Origin: Clostridia bacterium
GTDB taxonomy: Bacteria > Bacillota > Peptococcia > Peptococcales > BICA1-8
Assembly (NCBI GenBank): GCA_012720075.1
Contig: JAAXZE010000181.1
Coordinates: 1-34,307, forward strand
Length of the DNA stretch: 34,307 bases
Direction: 5' to 3'
In this document: positions 13,569 to 21,994 of the stretch, one piece after another
Numbering within the stretch: position 1 is the stretch's first letter
Layout of the letters: every line of letters begins with the position of its first letter
Notes under the pieces: generated by a model
What the model saw: the letters and a program-made list of their open reading frames with translations, nothing else
Told to the model about the DNA's origin: nothing
Databases searched by the model: none
Program-made: the position numbers and the translations under genes

Positions 13569-15716
13569 TTAGCATCGCATAGTCAAGGAAATCCTCCCCC
13601 TATTAATATCTACCTCCAAGACTTTAACCTTAACAATATCTCCAACGGCAACTACTTCCATCGGATGTTTCACATATTTTTCCCCCAATTGGGAAATGTG
13701 AACCAATCCGTCCTGTTTGACGCCGATATCGACAAAGGCGCCGAAATCAACCACGTTTCTTACCGTACCTTGAAGTTCCATGCCGGGCTTTAAATCTTCC
13801 ATGGTAAGAACATCGGTGCGGAATAAAGGCGGAGGCAACTCCTCCCGAGGGTCCCGACCGGGTTTCTGCAAAGCTTCCACAATGTCCTTTAAAGTTGGTT
13901 CACCGACAGCTAATTTTTCCGCCATTTCTTTAATGTTTACTTCCGTTAAGGCCTGGCGAATTTCCGGCATTTTTTCCGAGTTTAAATCATTTAACCGGAA
14001 TCCCAAAAGCTCCAACAACTTTTCAGCCGCCGTGTAAGATTCGGGATGAACGGGGGTATTGTCCAAAGGATTTAAGCCATCGGCAATCCGGATAAAACCT
14101 GCACATTGAGTAAAGGCCTTTTGCCCTAATCTAGGCACGTTTAACAGCTCTTCCCTTTTTAAAATCTTGCCTTTTTCTTCGCGATACTTAATAATCCCAT
14201 CGGCGGTAGACTTGGTTAAACCGGCCACATACTGAAGCAGTGCGCTGGAAGCGGTATTTATTTCCACTCCCACTGAGTTGACACAAGTTTCCACTACTCC
14301 TGCCAATGCTTCATCCAGTTTTTTGGGGGTTACATCATGCTGATACTGGCCTACCCCCACTGCTTTGGGCTCGATTTTCACCAATTCGGCCAACGGGTCC
14401 TGTAAACGGCGGGCAATGGATACGGCGCTACGGAGCGATAAATCATAATCAGGAAATTCCTCTTTGGCCAGCTTGGAAGCCGAATAGACAGACGCACCGG
14501 CTTCAGAAACGATAATGTATTGTACTGCCGCCGGCAAATCTTTTATTAAATCGGCAGCCAAAAGTTCCGTTTCCCGGGACGCGGTGCCATTGCCGATAGC
14601 GATAATATCTACCTTCCATTTATTTATAAGCCGAGCCAGTACTTCTTTGGCCTCCTGCTTTTGGTTTTGGGGCGGATGGGGATACATGACCCCTACTTCC
14701 AGAACTTTTCCGGTTTCATCGACTACCGCCAGCTTGCATCCGGTCCGATATCCCGGGTCAACACCCAGAACCACTTTTCCTTTGACCGGAGGCTGTAAAA
14801 GGAGGTTATGCAAATTTTGCGCAAAGATTTTAATAGCTTGTTCCTCAGCCACACTTGTCAACTCATTTCTTATCTCCCTCTCTATGGCCGGGGAAATCAG
14901 CCTCTTATAGCCGTCTTTTATGGCAGCGACCAACACATCCTGACAGCTTTTTGCTCCTGGCTCCAAATACTTTTTGCTAATCCTTTCAATGATTCTTTCT
15001 TCAGGTTGAAGAATCTTAACCTGCAAAGCTTTTTCCTTTTCTCCCCTGTTAACGGCCAGAATCCTATGGGGCGGTATCTTTTTCACCGGTTCCTGATAAT
15101 CATAGTACATCTCATAAGGGGTGATGGCCTCAGGGTCTTGGGCTTTGGAACAAATTAACCCTTCCGCCCAAACCAGATTGCGGGCGATTTTTCTTATTTC
15201 CGCATCCTCGGCAACTATTTCGGCCACGATATCCTGAGCCCCTGAAACAGCATCCTCTATACTCTCTACTCCCAATTCGGCATTGATAAAGCTTTGGGCC
15301 AGTTGGGCCGGGGTATCCACGGTATTTCCGTCCAAAAATAATAAGGCCAGAGGTTCCAGGCCTTTTTCCTTAGCAACACCGGCCCTTGTTTTCCTTTTAG
15401 GCCGATAGGGAAGATATAGGTCTTCCACTTCCTGCAAAACCTGGGCTTCAAGTATGGCTTTCTCCAGTTGGGGCGTCAGCTTCTCTTGTTCCCTTATGGA
15501 ATTAAGCACTTCTTCTTTTCGCTTGGTTAAATTTCTTAAATAGCCCAACCTTTCTACCAACTGCCGTAATACCGTCTCGTCCATTTCCCCGGTCATCTCT
15601 TTCCGATAACGGGCAATAAAAGGAATGGTGTTCCCTTCATCCAACAGTTCTATTGTTTTAGCAATTTTATCTTGAGGCCAATTCAATTCTTTGGCCAGTA
15701 CTACTGCGTAATCCAT
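13569..15716 (-). CDS. tex: Tex, S1-domain RNA-binding transcription accessory protein
   Basis: The 715-aa protein has the complete Tex layout: a helical N-terminal region (IPFIARYRKEMTGEMDE), a YqgF/RNase H-like domain (VLGVDPGYRTGCKLAVVD, near residue 325), helix-hairpin-helix motifs (VNSVGVEINTASSALL and LLNVPRLGQKAF), and a C-terminal S1 domain (LQGTVRNVVDFGAFVDIGV, about 645-715). Tex binds nucleic acid and influences transcription and RNA turnover. It ends only a few residues after the S1 core (GRISLTMRC), next to the repeat island. The length is near normal, so it is probably intact. The RBS AAGGAGG lies 6 nt before ATG. Confidence 0.95.
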   Translation of the reverse strand: MDYAVVLAKELNWPQDKIAKTIELLDEGNTIPFIARYRKEMTGEMDETVLRQLVERLGYLRNLTKRKEEVLNSIREQEKLTPQLEKAILEAQVLQEVEDLYLPYRPKRKTRAGVAKEKGLEPLALLFLDGNTVDTPAQLAQSFINAELGVESIEDAVSGAQDIVAEIVAEDAEIRKIARNLVWAEGLICSKAQDPEAITPYEMYYDYQEPVKKIPPHRILAVNRGEKEKALQVKILQPEERIIERISKKYLEPGAKSCQDVLVAAIKDGYKRLISPAIEREIRNELTSVAEEQAIKIFAQNLHNLLLQPPVKGKVVLGVDPGYRTGCKLAVVDETGKVLEVGVMYPHPPQNQKQEAKEVLARLINKWKVDIIAIGNGTASRETELLAADLIKDLPAAVQYIIVSEAGASVYSASKLAKEEFPDYDLSLRSAVSIARRLQDPLAELVKIEPKAVGVGQYQHDVTPKKLDEALAGVVETCVNSVGVEINTASSALLQYVAGLTKSTADGIIKYREEKGKILKREELLNVPRLGQKAFTQCAGFIRIADGLNPLDNTPVHPESYTAAEKLLELLGFRLNDLNSEKMPEIRQALTEVNIKEMAEKLAVGEPTLKDIVEALQKPGRDPREELPPPLFRTDVLTMEDLKPGMELQGTVRNVVDFGAFVDIGVKQDGLVHISQLGEKYVKHPMEVVAVGDIVKVKVLEVDINRGRISLTMRC

Positions 15717-15752
15717 TGTTTCCTCCTTGTTTCTTTTGGGTTAACATTGAGG

Positions 15753-16050
15753 GTCTGATAATTGCTTTAGGGTTGAAATTTCCGTCTGATATACGTCCTG
15801 GCAATCTTCTTGCGTCTGACCATTACTTTTGGGCAAAATGTCCCGTCTGACATTACCCGCGGGCATTGATTTCCCGTCGGGCAAAATCTTTTCGGTTAAT
15901 ATTAATGGTCTGATAACCAATAGCCATTGTCAGACCAAAAAAATTACTTTAAAGTCTTTTCTGACGGAATAGTTAAACCCTCAAGCCATCTCTGACGCAA
16001 AAGCTAAACTCCTTAGCCTATTGTCTGACGGATTAAATCGACTTCCTGAC
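15753..16050. repeat. Family B periodic GTCTGAC array, copy 2
   Basis: This is the most regular array. Heptamer-like sites lie at 15753, 15784, 15814, 15845, 15876, 15908, 15929 (inverted), about 15959, 15990 and 16022, steps of 30-33 bp apart from one of 21. Left units share CTTT-GGG-AAAT-TCCC between heptamers. Right units share AGCTAAAC-CCTTAGCC, so the two halves look inverted relative to each other. It fills the 336-bp tex-asparaginase gap; no gene is seen. Confidence 0.85.
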
Positions 16051-16052
16051 TA

Positions 16053-17048
16053 TCAGAAAGTCACCCTAATCATGCCAATTACTTCATTGCGGAAATTCCT
16101 AATCCGGGGATGATAATGGGAATCCAAAGCTTCTTTATCCTCAGCGGTTAAAAGCCCTAGCCTGTCCAATACTCTAAGGATAACAGGGTCCATGGCTCTG
16201 GCCCCGCCATCCTCTATCTTAATGGCTATCCCTAAACCCTTTTCCGGTATTCCGAGGCAGAACACTCCTTCGGAGCCATCCTTGGCAACTATTTTGGTTC
16301 CCAACTGTTCTGCCAATACTGTAGTAAAGCGGCCAGAACCGGCAATTAATTTGGGATTTTCACCCATTATTCTGGCTAGCTTCAGACAAGCTTCTTGCCG
16401 GGAAGAAGAAAATTTATCAGGACGGACAAAGTTTGCATAAGCCAAAGCCATGGCTTTAACCGGCATACCGAAGACCGGAACTCCACAACCGTCAATGCCG
16501 ATAATTATTTCCTCTTTTTTCATTTCCGCCAGTTCGGCCATTGTCTCCAGCATAATTTGCTGTACAGGGTGCTCCAAAAGGTAATAATCATTCAGACTAT
16601 AGTTTTCATGGACCGCAATAGCCAGCATCCCCGAATGCTTGCCGGAACAAGGGCAATGGATAGGACCCGGTTTGATATTCTCGGCCGCCATTTTAGCAGC
16701 AGTGGGCTTATGAAGGGGCTTAGTGGTCCCACAAAGTAAATTATCGGTAGAGAGGCCTATTTTTTTTAGTATTCCATTTACCGCTTCTTGATGTTCCGGC
16801 TCACCGCTGTGGGAGGCGGTGATTACCGCCAGTTCTTGCTCACTTAAGCCAAACCTTTGGGCGGCTCCCCTTTCTATGACGGGGACGGCCTGCATCGGTT
16901 TGGCAGCAGAACGAATATAGGTACGGTACTGGGGGTCCCCTACCGCAAAAACAGTTTTTCCGCTGGTATCTACTACCACAACTACACCCCGATGGGTACT
17001 TTCGACCATCTCTCCGCGAGTAACTTCCACCAGTTTACCGGTTTCCAC
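16053..17048 (-). CDS. Asparaginase, rhizobial type (Asparaginase_II family)
   Basis: This 331-aa protein belongs to the family typified by the Rhizobium etli thermolabile asparaginase, not the E. coli AnsA/AnsB fold. Signatures: RSAAKPMQAVP, TASHSGEPEH, CSGKHSGMLA and GIDGCGVPVFGMP; the SxxK and the cysteine/serine-rich motifs form the active site in that family. It would hydrolyse L-asparagine to aspartate and ammonia. The start is GTG, 3 bp after the C26 peptidase stop. AAAGGAG lies 14 nt upstream, rather far, so coupling to the upstream gene may help. Its stop codon touches the last family B unit. Confidence 0.85.
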   Translation of the reverse strand: METGKLVEVTRGEMVESTHRGVVVVVDTSGKTVFAVGDPQYRTYIRSAAKPMQAVPVIERGAAQRFGLSEQELAVITASHSGEPEHQEAVNGILKKIGLSTDNLLCGTTKPLHKPTAAKMAAENIKPGPIHCPCSGKHSGMLAIAVHENYSLNDYYLLEHPVQQIMLETMAELAEMKKEEIIIGIDGCGVPVFGMPVKAMALAYANFVRPDKFSSSRQEACLKLARIMGENPKLIAGSGRFTTVLAEQLGTKIVAKDGSEGVFCLGIPEKGLGIAIKIEDGGARAMDPVILRVLDRLGLLTAEDKEALDSHYHPRIRNFRNEVIGMIRVTF

Positions 17049-17051
17049 GAA

Positions 17052-17768
17052 TTATAAAACAACTCCTTTCTTTTCCCTGGCACTGTTGACGAGAAACTCA
17101 AATAAGGCTTTAGAATCTTTTGCTCTATCCCAATTACATTCGGGATGCCATTGGACACCCAATATGGTTTTTCCCTCGGAAATACTCTCCACAGCCTCAA
17201 TAATCCCGTCATTGGTCCAGCCGACCTTTTTTAAGCCTTGACCCAGATTTTTAACTGCCTGGTGATGAAAGCTGTTTACCTTTATTTTTTTCCGGCCGAT
17301 GATTTTAAAAAGCAAGGAGTTTTCCAGGATTTCCACTTCATGAAAAGGGAACCATTCGGGAGCTTTTTGGTCATGCTCTTGTACAGTGACTCCGCTAATG
17401 TCCTGATAAAGACTGCCACCGGCGGCAATGTTTAAAACCTGAATACCCCTGCAAATACCTAAGACAGGTTTAGTTCCTTTTAAGGCCTTTTGGGCCAAAC
17501 ACAGCTCAAATTGATCTCTCTTGGGGGTTATTTCCCCTATTCCTTTTTGGGGAGTCTCACCGAATAAATGGGGATCGACATCACAGCCTCCTGAAAAAAT
17601 AAGGCCGTCCACCATTTCATATAGCCTATCCACCACTTCTATATCCACCGAAGGCAAAATAACCGGTATTCCGCCGCTATTTTCCACTGCCTGCACATAG
17701 TAGTCCGATAATAAATGCTTTTCCCTCCGGTGGTTAAACCCTGCAGTAATTCCAATAACAGGCTTCAT
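17052..17768 (-). CDS. Class I glutamine amidotransferase-like peptidase C26
   Basis: The 238-aa protein resembles gamma-glutamyl hydrolases such as PuuD (gamma-glutamyl-GABA hydrolase). The nucleophile elbow is LGICRGIQVLN, with the catalytic His/Glu in VQWHPECNW. SGGCDVDPHLFGE and HHQAVKNLG are also characteristic. It cleaves gamma-glutamyl bonds, but no polyamine or GABA genes are nearby to identify the substrate. It lies 3 bp before the asparaginase and forms a two-gene amide-hydrolase unit with it. AAGGGGTG precedes ATG. Confidence 0.85.
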   Translation of the reverse strand: MKPVIGITAGFNHRREKHLLSDYYVQAVENSGGIPVILPSVDIEVVDRLYEMVDGLIFSGGCDVDPHLFGETPQKGIGEITPKRDQFELCLAQKALKGTKPVLGICRGIQVLNIAAGGSLYQDISGVTVQEHDQKAPEWFPFHEVEILENSLLFKIIGRKKIKVNSFHHQAVKNLGQGLKKVGWTNDGIIEAVESISEGKTILGVQWHPECNWDRAKDSKALFEFLVNSAREKKGVVL

Positions 17769-17854
17769 GATACACCCCTTCTCAATAAAAAAATTACAGT
17801 ACCTACCATATACAATATAATAGTAATGAAATTTTTATAAAGTTACAATAACAA

Positions 17855-17888
17855 GGAAAAAACACAGGGCAGACACACTGGTCTGCCC
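17855..17888 (-). terminator. Intrinsic terminator after mazF
   Basis: On the minus strand GGGCAGAC, a 5-nt loop and GTCTGCCC are followed by TGTGTTTTTTCC. It lies 11 bp past the mazF stop and ends the acpS-nnr-alr-mazEF group. Confidence 0.8.
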
Positions 17889-17898
17889 CTCTTATGTA

Positions 17899-18252
17899 TT
17901 ACAGCTCAACTAAACCTATACTAATCTCCAAAGCGCGGTTTACTTTTTGCATCAATTTTTCATCAATACTGCTTACCTTCTCCTTGAGGCGACGCTTATC
18001 AATAGTCCTAATTTGTTCAGCCAAAACAACGGAATCCTTTGCCAAACCTCCTGCCTCCGCAGGAATTTCCACATGGGTAGGAAGTTTGGCTTTACTGATT
18101 TGGCTGGTAATAGCCGCCACAATGGTAGTAGGACTGTATTGATTTCCTATATCATTTTGTACTATCAAGACAGGACGAACCCCGCCCTGTTCGGACCCCA
18201 CTACAGGGCTCAATTCTGCAAAAAATATATCGCCACGCTTTACTGTTACCAT
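17899..18252 (-). CDS. ndoA: MazF/EndoA mRNA interferase toxin
   Basis: The 117-aa protein is very close to B. subtilis EndoA in its visible blocks: [39 protein letters not shown] and KLPTHVEI. It is a ribosome-independent RNase that cuts at short U-containing sites and is neutralised by the antitoxin encoded just upstream. The frames are separated by 5 bp, and GGAG comes from the end of mazE. The family length is normal. Confidence 0.95.
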   Translation of the reverse strand: MVTVKRGDIFFAELSPVVGSEQGGVRPVLIVQNDIGNQYSPTTIVAAITSQISKAKLPTHVEIPAEAGGLAKDSVVLAEQIRTIDKRRLKEKVSSIDEKLMQKVNRALEISIGLVEL

Positions 18253-18257
18253 ATCAT

Positions 18258-18527
18258 CTACACTCCAAGTGCCTTATCGTATAAATCCTGAACTTCATCC
18301 TCAAAATTTAATCCTTCATAGGCCAGAGCTAAATTGATAGAAGCCATCTCCTGATAGCCAATACGCATTTGTTCCCGCAAAGTCTTTCTTTTCCTTTCTT
18401 GTATATATAATTTCATAGCTTCTCTAATAAACTCGCTACGGTTTTTTCTTTCTAAAGCTACTATACCATCTACTTCTTCCAGTAAATTTTCAGGCAATGA
18501 AATCATAATCCTTTTTAACTCAGACAC
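18258..18527 (-). CDS. ndoAI: MazE/EndoAI ribbon-helix-helix antitoxin
   Basis: This 89-aa CopG-like protein begins with the ribbon-helix-helix segment [20 protein letters not shown], followed by [13 protein letters not shown]. The C-terminal part ([19 protein letters not shown]) matches the toxin-binding region of B. subtilis EndoAI. The start is GTG, with GAGGGG 7 nt upstream. Promoter -35 TTGACT and -10 TATAAT lie 60-90 bp upstream, so the toxin-antitoxin pair can be transcribed on its own. Autorepression is expected from the family. Confidence 0.93.
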   Translation of the reverse strand: MSELKRIMISLPENLLEEVDGIVALERKNRSEFIREAMKLYIQERKRKTLREQMRIGYQEMASINLALAYEGLNFEDEVQDLYDKALGV

Positions 18528-18585
18528 TATTTTACCCCTCCCAGCATCAAGAAAAACATTAACCGTACATAATAAATGCTATATC

Positions 18586-18615
18586 ATTATATATATTATT
18601 TATTACAAAAGTCAA
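18586..18615 (-). promoter_or_regulatory. Promoter of mazEF
   Basis: The minus strand has TTGACT (18610-18615), an 18-bp AT-rich spacer and a perfect TATAAT (18586-18591). The mRNA would start near 18579, about 50 nt before the mazE GTG. Confidence 0.75.
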
Positions 18616-18655
18616 CGAAATACCTGCTTTACACAACGTTTTTAATCATGGTACT

Positions 18656-19789
18656 TTATCCCAACTCATTAATATATATTCTAGGCACTCTGCCGGAAAT
18701 CATACATACTACCTCATAGTTTATCGTGCCCAAAATATTAGCTATTTCATCCACTGTAATACTATCATTTTTCCCTTTCCCAATAATGATAAACTCATCT
18801 CCTACATGGACCACGGGGCCAGAAGTAACGTCAACCATGCACTGGTCCATACAAATCCGGCCTATAACAGGGAAACGGCTATCGCCAAACAAAACCTGAG
18901 CTTTACCGCTTAGCAATCGCGAATAGCCGTCGGCATAACCCAAAGGCAGTGTAGCAATTACTGTTTCCCTTTGAGTAACGAAATTCCCCCCATAACTGAC
19001 CCTGGTCCCGGCAGGAAATTTTTCCACCCGAGAAACTTTAGCTTTTAAAGAGAGGGCCGGCCATAAATCAACTTTGGCCAAATCAACTTCGTCCGAGGGT
19101 TTAAGACCATAAAGCATTATCCCAGGCCGGACCATATCCAAATGGGATTCCGGCAAATCAATAATAGCTGCACTGTTGGCAGCATGTTTGATCGGGATTT
19201 TCTTTCCGGCCCTTTTTTCAATTTTTTCGGTAAAGGCCAAAAACCGTTCCAACTGCCAATAGGAATAAGTTTTATCTGCTTCATCGGCTTTAGAAAAATG
19301 GGTAAAGATACCTTCCACAATAATATTTTCCAAAGCCATGATTTCTAAGGCAATTTCCAGGCTTTTTTCCGAAGGTACCAAGCCAAGCCTGCTCATACCG
19401 GTGTCCACCTTAAGATGAACGGTAGCTTTTTTTCCTGAACTTTGAGCCAATTGGTTAAGCTTGCGAGCTTCATCAAGGTTATAAAGGGAAAGGATAATGT
19501 CATTTTCTAAAGCCCTGCCGTAATCTTCCGGAGCGGTCCAACCCAGTATCATTAACGGACAATCTATTCCTCCCCGCCGCAATAAAAGGGCCTCCTCGAG
19601 AAATGCAACGGCCAAACGGTCTGCCCCTTGACTCAAACAGGCCCGCCCAACCTCCAAAGCTCCATGACCGTATGCATTAGCTTTAACAACAGCCATTATC
19701 TTCCTAGACCCAACCAATCTCCGTACTTCCGAAAGGTTGTGCCCAATGGCCTCTAAATCTATTTCCGCCCAAACCGTTCTGCTATGCAT
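18656..19789 (-). CDS. alr: Alanine racemase
   Basis: This 377-aa PLP enzyme makes D-alanine for peptidoglycan. It starts with TVWAEIDLEAIGHNL and has the PLP lysine K36 in VVKANAYGHG. The second-base tyrosine is in TRVSYGGNF, and the sequence GRICMDQCMVDVT is conserved. The RBS is formed by the 3' end of nnr (CTGAGGGAG), 8 bp upstream. The order acpS-nnr-alr-mazEF is conserved in Bacilli and Clostridia. In spore formers D-alanine racemisation also affects germination, but a dedicated spore role is not implied here. Confidence 0.95.
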   Translation of the reverse strand: MHSRTVWAEIDLEAIGHNLSEVRRLVGSRKIMAVVKANAYGHGALEVGRACLSQGADRLAVAFLEEALLLRRGGIDCPLMILGWTAPEDYGRALENDIILSLYNLDEARKLNQLAQSSGKKATVHLKVDTGMSRLGLVPSEKSLEIALEIMALENIIVEGIFTHFSKADEADKTYSYWQLERFLAFTEKIEKRAGKKIPIKHAANSAAIIDLPESHLDMVRPGIMLYGLKPSDEVDLAKVDLWPALSLKAKVSRVEKFPAGTRVSYGGNFVTQRETVIATLPLGYADGYSRLLSGKAQVLFGDSRFPVIGRICMDQCMVDVTSGPVVHVGDEFIIIGKGKNDSITVDEIANILGTINYEVVCMISGRVPRIYINELG

Positions 19790-19797
19790 ATTTGTTA

Positions 19798-21351
19798 TTA
19801 CTCCCTCAGTCCTTGTAATATTTTAGGTAAAGCCTCGATAACGTCACCGGCTTTACAGCTTATTTCTCCAATTTCTTCCGCCACTTTTTCGCCGGCTAAT
19901 CCATGCAAATAAACTGCAGCACAAAGGGCGTGGCCAATATCAATTTCTTTAACCTGTCCCACCAAGGCCCCCATCATCCCCGCCAGCACATCTCCGGTTC
20001 CTGCGGAAGCTAAAGCCGGACCGCCTGTCGGATTAACATAAATTTGGCCTTGGGGGCCGGCAATTACCGTCCTGTAACCCTTTAAGACCACCCAAACCCC
20101 ATAGGTTTGGGCAAACATTCCGGCGCTTTCCAACCGATTTTCTTGAATTTTGGCGGCAGGTTCCTTTAAAAGCCGCCCCATCTCTCCGGGGTGGGGCGTC
20201 AAAACAACCGGTACTTTGGCCTTTTTCAGGATATCGGTCCGTTCGGCCAGGGCATTTAGACCGTCGGCATCAATTATCACCGGCACCTTGACCTGTTCCA
20301 GGAAAACACCCAGTAATTCCTGGATTTCGTTATTTCTGCCCATGCCCGGTCCAAATACCACTGCCGATTTTTGGGGCAAGCTCTCAAAAATTTCCGCCGC
20401 CGATACCAAGCCAAAGGTACCAATGGAAGTTTCCGGAGCCGGTTTGGTTATAAGCTCCGGCAAAGAGCCGGCTAAAGCCGGTTGTATTGACCGGGGAACC
20501 AGGGCTGTTACCAAACCGGCCCCCAAAGCAAATGCTCCCCGGGCGGCCAGATTAACCGCTCCCATCATCCCCTGAGAGCCTCCGATAATCAGCAGATGAC
20601 CGTAATCCCCTTTATGGCTTTCCTTTTTGCGTTGGGGAATCATATTTTTCACTGTTTCTTCATCAATTATATATCTATTTAACTTCATTTCTTCGATTAA
20701 TTGTTTGGGGATACTGATATCAGCTACTTTCACTTTCCCTGCATACTCACAGCCCGGTTGGACTGCCAAACCCACTTTAGGCAACTGGAAAGTCACTGTT
20801 CTATCGGCTTTAATACATGGTCCCATTACTTTTCCCGTATCGGCATCCAATCCCGAAGGAATATCCACTGAAAGGGTTAGGCTGGAGCTTTCATTAATTA
20901 TTTCTATTACCCTTTGGGCCAAACCCTGGACACTGCCGTGAAAACCGGTACCAAACAAAGCATCTATGACTAAATCGGTATAATGAAGAGAAAGCCGCAA
21001 AAGATGAAGATTTTTTTCATTCTCAATACTCTGCCACTTAATGGGCAGCTTTTGGGCCAGCTGATAATTAATCAGAGAGGCGCCTTTATAACTTTTGGTT
21101 CCCAGGGTAAATACCTTGACGTCAGCACCAAGATTGACCAGATGACGGGCTATGACCAGACCGTCCCCGCCGTTATTTCCCTTGCCGGCTACTATTATTA
21201 CTTTCAGATTGGTCAAGTCAGGGAATAATTCTTTAATTTCTTCAACCACCCGTAAACCGGCATTCTCCATAAGAATCAATTCCGGAATACTCCACTCCTC
21301 AATGGCCTTTTTATCAATGGCGGCCATTTCCTTTCCGGTAACCAAGAACAT
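19798..21351 (-). CDS. nnr: Bifunctional NAD(P)HX epimerase/dehydratase
   Basis: The 517-aa fusion repairs hydrated NADH/NADPH. The N-terminal epimerase domain (about 1-215) shows VAGKGNNGGDGLVIARHL and SVDIPSGLDADTG. The C-terminal ADP-dependent dehydratase domain (about 230-517) shows LLIIGGSQGMMGA, VFGPGMG, IIDADGLNAL, VLTPHPGEMGRL and ASAGTGDVLAGMMGAL. The length is normal for the fused form. It starts 3 bp after the acpS stop and ends 8 bp before alr, so the three genes form one unit. Confidence 0.95.
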   Translation of the reverse strand: MFLVTGKEMAAIDKKAIEEWSIPELILMENAGLRVVEEIKELFPDLTNLKVIIVAGKGNNGGDGLVIARHLVNLGADVKVFTLGTKSYKGASLINYQLAQKLPIKWQSIENEKNLHLLRLSLHYTDLVIDALFGTGFHGSVQGLAQRVIEIINESSSLTLSVDIPSGLDADTGKVMGPCIKADRTVTFQLPKVGLAVQPGCEYAGKVKVADISIPKQLIEEMKLNRYIIDEETVKNMIPQRKKESHKGDYGHLLIIGGSQGMMGAVNLAARGAFALGAGLVTALVPRSIQPALAGSLPELITKPAPETSIGTFGLVSAAEIFESLPQKSAVVFGPGMGRNNEIQELLGVFLEQVKVPVIIDADGLNALAERTDILKKAKVPVVLTPHPGEMGRLLKEPAAKIQENRLESAGMFAQTYGVWVVLKGYRTVIAGPQGQIYVNPTGGPALASAGTGDVLAGMMGALVGQVKEIDIGHALCAAVYLHGLAGEKVAEEIGEISCKAGDVIEALPKILQGLRE

Positions 21352-21354
21352 TTC

Positions 21355-21732
21355 CTACCTATCCCCCTCTAAAACCACCATAGCCACAGCGTATTCACGA
21401 CAGTGGCTAAGACTTACATGGATTGTATGAACACCTAATTCTTGGGCTTTTCTTTGTGCTTTGCCATAAGTAATAACCTTAGGTTTGCCCAGGGAATCAT
21501 TAATGATTTCTATATCCTGCCACCCAAATTCTCTGAAGCCGGTTCCCAAAGCTTTGGCTACCGCTTCTTTGGCGGCAAACCTGGCCGCTACAGAGGGGAA
21601 GTAATTCCCGGTATTTTGGCAGTAATCCATTTCCCTGCCGGTAAAAACCCGCTGGACCAGCTTAGGCCTGGTCTGCACGGCCTTTTTGATTCTGGATATT
21701 TCAATTATATCAGTTCCAATACCTATTATCAT
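21355..21732 (-). CDS. acpS: Holo-[acyl-carrier-protein] synthase
   Basis: The 125-aa enzyme transfers 4'-phosphopantetheine from CoA to acyl carrier protein. It begins MIIGIGTDIIEISRI, which includes the metal-binding aspartate. RFAAKEAVAKALGTG carries the catalytic glutamate, and HVSLSHCREYAVAMV closes the fold. The RBS AAAGGAG lies 7 nt before ATG. It is the first gene of the acpS-nnr-alr-mazEF cluster, with a repeat-bearing gap between it and glmM. Confidence 0.95.
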   Translation of the reverse strand: MIIGIGTDIIEISRIKKAVQTRPKLVQRVFTGREMDYCQNTGNYFPSVAARFAAKEAVAKALGTGFREFGWQDIEIINDSLGKPKVITYGKAQRKAQELGVHTIHVSLSHCREYAVAMVVLEGDR

Positions 21733-21818
21733 TTCCTTCTCCTTTGGATTAAGCCATTGTGGTCTTGTTCTCTGTACTCTGTGACCGGTGAGTAGCCATA
21801 CCTATTTTGAACCCTGGG

Positions 21819-21975
21819 CACAGGTCACAGATCACAGGGCGCAAAACCTGATACTTTAACCTGTCAGCACATATCAGGCGGGATATTTTGACCCCTTAGT
21901 TATGTCAGACGCAAAACATTCACCCTTAAGCATTGTCTGACCAAAACTTACTACTTAAAAGTCCGTTGTCGGACC
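21819..21975. repeat. Family B periodic GTCTGAC array, copy 3 (short), with heptamer repeat
   Basis: GTCAGAC-like sites lie at 21873 (degenerate), 21904, 21935 and 21968, steps of 31, 31 and 33 bp. CTTAAGCATT and CCCTTAGT blocks resemble copy 1. Just upstream, three heptamers (CACAGGT, CACAGAT, CACAGGG, 21819-21839) form a separate short tandem. The 21733-21994 gap contains no gene. Confidence 0.7.
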
Positions 21976-21994
21976 CCAAATATTAACCCAAAAG

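Noticed and set aside
14515-14910. 131-aa plus-strand ORF antisense to tex
   Set aside because: It lies opposite the conserved YqgF-like region of tex and has no start signal; it is a shadow.
20150-20575. 141-aa plus-strand ORF antisense to nnr
   Set aside because: It lies wholly opposite a conserved gene, lacks a ribosome binding site and has low-complexity S/P/A/R content typical of antisense shadows.
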